From: JBBQKP01 sp038326995
GTDB lineage: Bacteria > Planctomycetota > Phycisphaerae > Tepidisphaerales > Tepidisphaeraceae
Reading direction: 5' to 3'
DNA length: 10,185 nt
Assembly (NCBI GenBank): GCA_038326995.1
Contig: JBBQKP010000119.1
Span: forward strand, 1-10,185
Shown here piece after piece: positions 5,362-10,185 of this stretch. The position numbers and the translations under genes were made by a program. Position 1 is the first letter of the stretch; each line of letters begins with the position of its first letter. Below the pieces are notes generated by a model. The model had not been told where the DNA came from, did no database searches, and was given only the letters and a program-made list of their open reading frames with translations.

Positions 5362-7068
5362 ATGCCTGATTGTTTGCGGCGTCCGAAGTCCCTTTGGAAA
5401 ACAACCCTTTTCACCGCGCAAGCTCGCAGAATTCAGTCCCACATGCGATACATTATCGCAGTGAATTTGTTCGCCGAATCACTCGCTCAAGCAACCTACA
5501 AGCCGATTTCGCGCTTCACAATGCTCGCAATTCTCTTGATCACCGCGCTCGCTCTGATCCTTCGTCTTTGGAACGCTCGTGAAACCAGCCTCTGGATCGA
5601 CGACTACTATTCCATCGCTTTTTCCACCGGCCACGGTATGGCGTTCGACAGACTTCCACGTGGAGTTCTCATCGAATCGCCTCCCGATTACACTTCTCTC
5701 CAAAGCGCGAAGCCGATTCTGAACATCTGGACAAGCCTCGATGGCGAGCCAAACCCGCCGCTCTATTATTTTCTGCTTCGAATCTGGCGAGAGGTCTTGC
5801 ACTACGCCCATTTCGACACTGACTTTTCGATGCGTTTTTTATCGATCGTACTGGGCGTCGTGGCAGTGCCGCTCGCATTTGATGTTTGCCGATCGCTCTC
5901 GCGCGATGACACGCTGTCGCTCTTCGCCGCGTCGATCGTCGCGCTGGCCGCCCCTCATATTTCTGTTTCGATGGATCTTCGCGCATATGCCCTTCTGTCG
6001 ACGCTGCTCGTGCTAGCCGCCGCCGCCGTGCTTCGCCTTCACAATTCTGGACCGACCTTTCCTCGACTGCTGACAATCGCCCTTTGCGTACTTGGTGGCA
6101 TGCTGTCGCACTATTACGCAATCGGCGGATGCTTCGCGATCGGCGTGTTCGGTATCATCTGTCTTCGGCCCGCGTCTAGACGTCTGGTCCTTCTGGCACT
6201 CTTCCTCGCCGGAGTGATCTACAGCATTATCTGGCTGCCGTTCCTGTTCACACAATCGCTCGGCATCGCCCGCCACAGCTATCTCTTCGACGTCGAGCCC
6301 GACCCGATTTGGCAGACCTTCAGACGACTCTTGCTGCTTCCGCTTCGACTGCTCGGCGAGCCCACGCCGGGTAGTTTTATTCCCGCATCGCTTTTCGCCC
6401 TTGCTGTTCTCGTTTTGCCCACGCTGCTAATGCGGACCCGACGCGTGGTGATCTTGCCTTACCTCGCGGTCGCCTTGCCGATATTGGTCGTGCTTTGTCG
6501 TGATCTTATAGATACGACCTATCAGCTCTATGTGCTTCGTTTCACAGCCGCGTGTGTGCCGATGCTTGCGGTGCTGGTCGCTTTGCTCGTGCCGGGACGG
6601 GCGCGTTATCTCTTGCCCGCGGCGGTCGTGATGTATCAACTCATTTCACTGCCGACGTTCCTGAGCACGGGACGCGAAAGCTTTCGCGCACTGGGCGATT
6701 TCTACAACACACACCAATCCCAGTCGCAGCTCGTCGTATACCTCCACCCCAAACCCGGCCGAGATCTTCCGATGCTCTACCACCTCACGACTTATCACCA
6801 CCACGGCCCCGCGAAATTGCCGGTGCTGCTCATCGAAGGAACCGTCACCGACGAACACCGCGACATCGTCTCAAGATTTGACACGGTCCTTCTGGTTCGC
6901 GCGTGGGACCATCCGATTCAGGACGCCCAGCTTTTGCCCGACTATCGCGAAGTCGCGGCGCGCTACGAATCTTTCGGCGGCGTAATTCGCCTCATGCAAC
7001 AGATGCCGACAATCCCCGTCGAAGCCGCGCCCGCTACGAAAACAACTCGACCCAACTTCACCAAATGA
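5362..7068 (+). CDS. GT39-like membrane glycosyltransferase, paralog 1
   Basis: This 568-residue (longest form) polytopic membrane protein is probably a GT-C type transferase using a polyprenyl-linked sugar. TM1 begins at about residue 54. Then come LWIDDYYSIAFSTG (catalytic-position pair D80-D81), IWTSLDGEPNPPLYY (HPPL equivalent 131-136), LRAYALLS, MLSHYYAIGG and DLIDTTYQLYVLRFTAA, all aligned with the two following genes. The last 130 or so residues are soluble and extracytoplasmic-like. The usual DE pair is DD here. Residues 1-53 are odd for the family. ATG 5443 (residue 28) would give a leader of the same size as its paralogs, and ATG 5521 starts at the helix. No ribosome site decides between them. 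It is first in a plus-strand array and overlaps the next gene by ATGA. The acceptor and the sugar are unknown. Confidence 0.9.
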   Translation: MPDCLRRPKSLWKTTLFTAQARRIQSHMRYIIAVNLFAESLAQATYKPISRFTMLAILLITALALILRLWNARETSLWIDDYYSIAFSTGHGMAFDRLPRGVLIESPPDYTSLQSAKPILNIWTSLDGEPNPPLYYFLLRIWREVLHYAHFDTDFSMRFLSIVLGVVAVPLAFDVCRSLSRDDTLSLFAASIVALAAPHISVSMDLRAYALLSTLLVLAAAAVLRLHNSGPTFPRLLTIALCVLGGMLSHYYAIGGCFAIGVFGIICLRPASRRLVLLALFLAGVIYSIIWLPFLFTQSLGIARHSYLFDVEPDPIWQTFRRLLLLPLRLLGEPTPGSFIPASLFALAVLVLPTLLMRTRRVVILPYLAVALPILVVLCRDLIDTTYQLYVLRFTAACVPMLAVLVALLVPGRARYLLPAAVVMYQLISLPTFLSTGRESFRALGDFYNTHQSQSQLVVYLHPKPGRDLPMLYHLTTYHHHGPAKLPVLLIEGTVTDEHRDIVSRFDTVLLVRAWDHPIQDAQLLPDYREVAARYESFGGVIRLMQQMPTIPVEAAPATKTTRPNFTK

Positions 7069-8651
7069 GCGCATCCGACTCGCAACAAACTTTACGAATG
7101 CGTCGTGTGTCGCTGCTGCTGTTCGCAATCATCATTCTCATAGCACTCGCGCTCAGATTGCACGCAGCCCACACTTACGAATTCAATCTCGACGAGCAGT
7201 GGCATCTTGCGCTGACCGTCGGGCTCGGCTCGCCGTTCGAGACGATGCCGCCGAATCAGCTCGTGCTGCAGACGTCACCCGTCACCGCATCATCCGATCG
7301 CGCTGCGCCAGCGAGCATCTGGTCGCACATGACAGGCGTCCTCCACCCGCCGCTTTATGTCATCATCCTTCGATTCTGGTGCGACTGTTTCGGCTACACC
7401 GAATCAAGTGCGCGTGCGCTCTCCATCCTCTGCGGCCTGCTCACCATCACGTGCGTTTTCCTCGCAGTTCAGTCGCACGCCAGCAGTACCGTCGCGCTCT
7501 GGACGTCGCTCATCCTTGCCGTCTCGCCCACGCTCATCCACACCCACACGATGGTCCGCAGCTACTCGATGCTGACGCTTTTTGCAGCCGTCACGTTGCT
7601 GGTCGTCACACGTTCATCCGCGCGAAATGTGACTCACGGCCGCGCCTTGTTCGCTCTCTCGCTTCTGCTGTTGGCGATGATGCTCACTCACTATTTCGCG
7701 ATCGGCGCGTGTGCGGCCCTCGCCCTGATCGTCTTCATTCGCCTGCGACCACGCGACCGTATGAAATGGTCCGTAATGATTTCTTGCGTCGCCGTCTTAT
7801 ATTGCATCTGTTGGGGGCCGTTTGCAGTTCGGCAGATGCGCGACGTTTCATGGGCGGCCGACGGTTGGGTAAGTGTCGATGCGAAATCCAATGGATTCTT
7901 CGATGTCGCATTACAAGCCGCCAACAGCATCGCGCGCCTGCCGTTTAATCTCGTCGCCGCGATTCGCTCTGATCAACAGCCTTCCGCCGCGATGAGCATC
8001 GTCATCTTACCACTTGCACTTCTTGCATTGCGGCAAAATAAGGACCTGTGGATTTGGCTGACATTCACAATCGGTACCATCGGCTTCGTCTTCTTTCTCG
8101 ATCTCATCCGCTCGACACAACACCTGAGCTACGTCCGCTACACCGTGCTCGCAGCCCCGGCCGTTGTCGCAGTCATCTGCATCACCGCCTCCGCATCTGG
8201 CCGCATCGTGACACACGTACTGCCCGCGTCGCTCGTGCTGCTTTCGGTGCTCCATTTCGATCGGCCGATTCCAACCGAAGCACCGCGCTACGAGCAGGCC
8301 GGCGCGATCATCGCCGCGCAGACTAAGCCTGGTGATGTTCTTCTCGTCGAGTTCATCGAGCCCGCGATCCCCTGGAAAGGAGGCGGCGCGATGCTGGAGG
8401 CAAGCCACATCGGTGCCCTCACGGGCAGGTACATCGCGATCATCGACAGGCCGATCTCTGACGATCTGCAACGGCAGCTCAATCATCGCCGCGTGTTCCT
8501 GCTTCGAAGCCGTAAAGATGTCTCGAATCATCCGCAAAATGTTCCCGGGTTTCGCGTCGTCCGCAATTCGGGCACACTCTTCGGCGAGTCGATCGACGAG
8601 CTAAAAAGCGAAAGCATCCGTCTCAACAACGATCGCCCCGTAGTCGACTGA
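7065..8651 (+). CDS. GT39-like membrane glycosyltransferase, paralog 2
   Basis: The product from ATG 7065 has 528 residues, with TM1 at about 15-33. Motifs are EFNLDEQWHLALTVGLG (acidic pair D43-E44), VLHPPLYVIILRFW (HPPLY 94-98), MVRSYSMLTL, MMLTHYFAIGAC, and DLIRSTQHLSYVRYTVLAAP. Many further helices and a soluble C-terminal part with YEQAGAIIAAQTKPGDVLLV follow. The ATG overlaps the stop of the preceding gene as ATGA, a sign of translational coupling. The frame is open further upstream to a GTG at 6903, but that would overlap paralog 1 by 166 bp and adds no family sequence, so 7065 is chosen. It is probably membrane-bound and uses a lipid-linked sugar. Specificity cannot be inferred. Confidence 0.92.
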   Translation: MSASDSQQTLRMRRVSLLLFAIIILIALALRLHAAHTYEFNLDEQWHLALTVGLGSPFETMPPNQLVLQTSPVTASSDRAAPASIWSHMTGVLHPPLYVIILRFWCDCFGYTESSARALSILCGLLTITCVFLAVQSHASSTVALWTSLILAVSPTLIHTHTMVRSYSMLTLFAAVTLLVVTRSSARNVTHGRALFALSLLLLAMMLTHYFAIGACAALALIVFIRLRPRDRMKWSVMISCVAVLYCICWGPFAVRQMRDVSWAADGWVSVDAKSNGFFDVALQAANSIARLPFNLVAAIRSDQQPSAAMSIVILPLALLALRQNKDLWIWLTFTIGTIGFVFFLDLIRSTQHLSYVRYTVLAAPAVVAVICITASASGRIVTHVLPASLVLLSVLHFDRPIPTEAPRYEQAGAIIAAQTKPGDVLLVEFIEPAIPWKGGGAMLEASHIGALTGRYIAIIDRPISDDLQRQLNHRRVFLLRSRKDVSNHPQNVPGFRVVRNSGTLFGESIDELKSESIRLNNDRPVVD

Positions 8652-8666
8652 TTCACCCGTCCAGAG

Positions 8667-8676
8667 TTCTTAAGAA
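8667..8676. other. 10-bp perfect palindrome in the paralog 2/paralog 3 gap
   Basis: TTCTTAAGAA lies in the 35-bp gap between the two genes, 10 bp before the ATG at 8687. It overlaps an ATG (8676) that opens only a four-codon frame. It may be chance. It could also be a small operator or stem affecting initiation. Confidence 0.3.
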
Positions 8677-8686
8677 TGTCTGCCAC

Positions 8687-10185
8687 ATGACCGTCAACAC
8701 ACCCATCGATCATCGCCCCGCAGAACTCGAACGCTCTACGCTTGATAACGTTCTCACATGGGGCGCGCTCGTGATCGTGCTCGGGCTCGCACTGTTCATG
8801 CGGGTGCATTCCATACGCGAAGCCGGGGCCGCTTCACACGACGAAATCTGGCACATTCTTCTCTCCACCGGGCGCGGTAGTTTTGACCGCGTTTACCCCG
8901 AAAATCAGTTCACCAACAACCTCGCGCCGCTCACCTCGACCGTTGGCGCCCCGCCGATCTGGAAGGTCTGGACCAGCCTCGATGAAGTCCTGCATCCGCC
9001 GCTCTACGTCACGACGCTTCGCGCGTGGCGCATTTTCTTTGGCGATAGCGAAGAGGTCGCCGCCTATTACTCGGTTACGTGGGGACTCGTGGGCATGGCG
9101 TTTCTGTTCTTCGCGGCAAAACAGTCCTTCGGCGCGATACCCGCGGTGTTGAGCGGACTCATCGTCGCCGTCGCTGCGACTCCGGTTTATCTGCACACGG
9201 AGGTCCGCGGCTACGCGATGCTCAGCGGCCTAAGCGCGATTCTCCTTTGGCTTCTCCTTCGCATTGACCTGATCGGGACGACGCGCCGCCGCACGACGAT
9301 GGTCGGCGTTATCGCACTATTGATGATGCTCACGCACTACTTCGCCGCCGGTGCGCTTTTGGGCGTGTTCGTCTGGGGCATCGTTCGACTTACAAAGCGC
9401 GACCGCAACTTCTGGCTCGCAACCTTCTTTGGCGTCGCGATCGTATATCTCATCGTCTGGGGCCCGTTCTTCTATCGCCAACTCGCGTTCGTTAGCACGG
9501 GCGACGCCTTCCTGCAGTTGCCACGCGATCAGGTTTTGATCCGCATCTTCGGCAACATGACCACCTATCCGCTCCGTGCCATCGTCGAGCCCATGGATCA
9601 AACTCCACTACTGAAAACGATGGTCGGGGTCGTCCTTGCCCTCTGGCTGGTTTCCGCGATCTGGGTCCCGGCCATTCGTGTGTGGGTTCTAATCGTCATG
9701 AGCACGCTGCTGTTTCTCGCATTGATGGATGTTGCCCGCTCGACGCATCACCTCAGCTTCATTCGCTACTCCGCCGTCGCCGCGGTTCCAATGATCATCT
9801 CGCTCGTCGGCATCTGGTCGGTGGTTACGGCCAAATTGCCGACGAAATTCCTGAAAGAGTACGCCCCGCTCACTCTCCCGGCCTGCATGTTTATTCTTGC
9901 CGTGATCAACTACCAAGCCCGCTACGACGGCGACTCGCCACGCTTCGCGCCAGTGACGTTCGCAATCTTTCAAGGCATTCCAAGCAGCAGGCCGATCGTT
10001 TTCTCCGCGGCACAGAAACCCGCCTGGCAAGCCGCCGCCGCACTCTTCGACGCCAACCATCGCGGCCTGACTCAGACCTACGCGTGCCTCTGGACGTCGG
10101 GCCCGATCACGCCCGAACTTCTGGGCGATCGCCGCCACGAGCCCTTCGTCGCCGCATCGTTCCTTACTGGCATGACACCCGCCGA
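8687..10185 (+). CDS. GT39-like membrane glycosyltransferase, paralog 3 (3' end outside window)
   Basis: The frame from ATG 8687 is open to the right edge, giving at least 499 residues without a stop. TM1 lies at about residues 23-41. Then come SHDEIWHILLSTGRGSFDRV (acidic pair D52-E53), IWKVWTSLDEVLHPPLYVTT (HPPLY 103-107), EVRGYAMLSG, MMLTHYFAAGALLGVF and DVARSTHHLSFIRYSAVAAVP, each matching the two upstream paralogs. STGRGSFDR parallels STGHGMAFDR of paralog 1, and WTSLD is shared only with paralog 1. The region after about residue 400 is soluble-like. Family length suggests only some tens of codons are missing. No Shine-Dalgarno is seen. It follows paralog 2 by 35 bp and is probably co-transcribed. 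Function is as for its paralogs, with acceptor unknown. Confidence 0.93.
   Translation, partial: MTVNTPIDHRPAELERSTLDNVLTWGALVIVLGLALFMRVHSIREAGAASHDEIWHILLSTGRGSFDRVYPENQFTNNLAPLTSTVGAPPIWKVWTSLDEVLHPPLYVTTLRAWRIFFGDSEEVAAYYSVTWGLVGMAFLFFAAKQSFGAIPAVLSGLIVAVAATPVYLHTEVRGYAMLSGLSAILLWLLLRIDLIGTTRRRTTMVGVIALLMMLTHYFAAGALLGVFVWGIVRLTKRDRNFWLATFFGVAIVYLIVWGPFFYRQLAFVSTGDAFLQLPRDQVLIRIFGNMTTYPLRAIVEPMDQTPLLKTMVGVVLALWLVSAIWVPAIRVWVLIVMSTLLFLALMDVARSTHHLSFIRYSAVAAVPMIISLVGIWSVVTAKLPTKFLKEYAPLTLPACMFILAVINYQARYDGDSPRFAPVTFAIFQGIPSSRPIVFSAAQKPAWQAAAALFDANHRGLTQTYACLWTSGPITPELLGDRRHEPFVAASFLTGMTPA

Noticed and set aside
6903..7064. Upstream GTG start for paralog 2
   Set aside because: It would overlap the end of paralog 1 by 166 bp and encode non-conserved sequence. 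The ATGA overlap at 7065 fits both operon structure and paralog alignment.
1..10185. Search for defence, toxin-antitoxin, transposase or phage genes
   Set aside because: No frame on either strand shows motifs of these systems. All substantial coding capacity is taken by the genes listed.

Overview
The window looks like chromosomal DNA from a GC-rich bacterium, most probably a planctomycete (Planctomycetota, perhaps a Phycisphaerae-like lineage). Three signs point that way. The glycoside hydrolase at 3816-5225 has a CEPRQFMS motif close to its N-terminus that resembles the planctomycetal LEPRxLL(S) surface-protein motif. There is a PAC2-family gene. There are many GT39-type membrane glycosyltransferases and almost no clear Shine-Dalgarno sites. 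The assignment is an inference and was not checked by any search.

Left edge (1-395): a frame open from base 1 to a TAA at 166-168 may be the 3' end of a plus-strand gene. It is followed by an 87-bp nest of inverted repeats (172-258) resembling a REP/MITE-type intergenic element, then AT-rich DNA with no gene.

Minus-strand block (396-5225). In transcription order: a Pro/Thr-linker glycoside hydrolase of clan GH-A type, a PAC2-family protein, the wreck of a CPA1-type Na+/H+ antiporter (pieces in three frames and a large internal deletion), and a GT39/PMT-type glycosyltransferase. Gaps are only 53-83 bp, so one transcript is possible. Short tandem repeats (10-bp and 15-bp units) cluster in and around the antiporter remnant and at the 5' end of the glycosyltransferase gene.

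Plus-strand block (5362-10185): after a 136-bp AT-rich divergent intergenic region, three paralogous GT39-like integral membrane proteins lie head to tail. The first two overlap by ATGA, the third starts 35 bp later and runs off the right edge. They share an acidic pair just after TM1, an N/HPPLY motif, an RxYxxL motif, a HYxAxG membrane motif and a D-(x)4-L/H-(x)2-R-Y/F block, so they look like a tandem duplication. Together with the hydrolase, the region is probably concerned with polyprenyl-phosphate-sugar-dependent glycosylation of a surface polymer, lipid or protein, but the acceptor cannot be read from the sequence.

I see no CRISPR array, rRNA, tRNA, complete insertion sequence or recognisable defence system. 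The most notable items are the three-paralog array with a substituted acidic pair in its first member, the exact 18-residue GPQR repeat in the hydrolase, and the unannotatable antiporter pseudogene.
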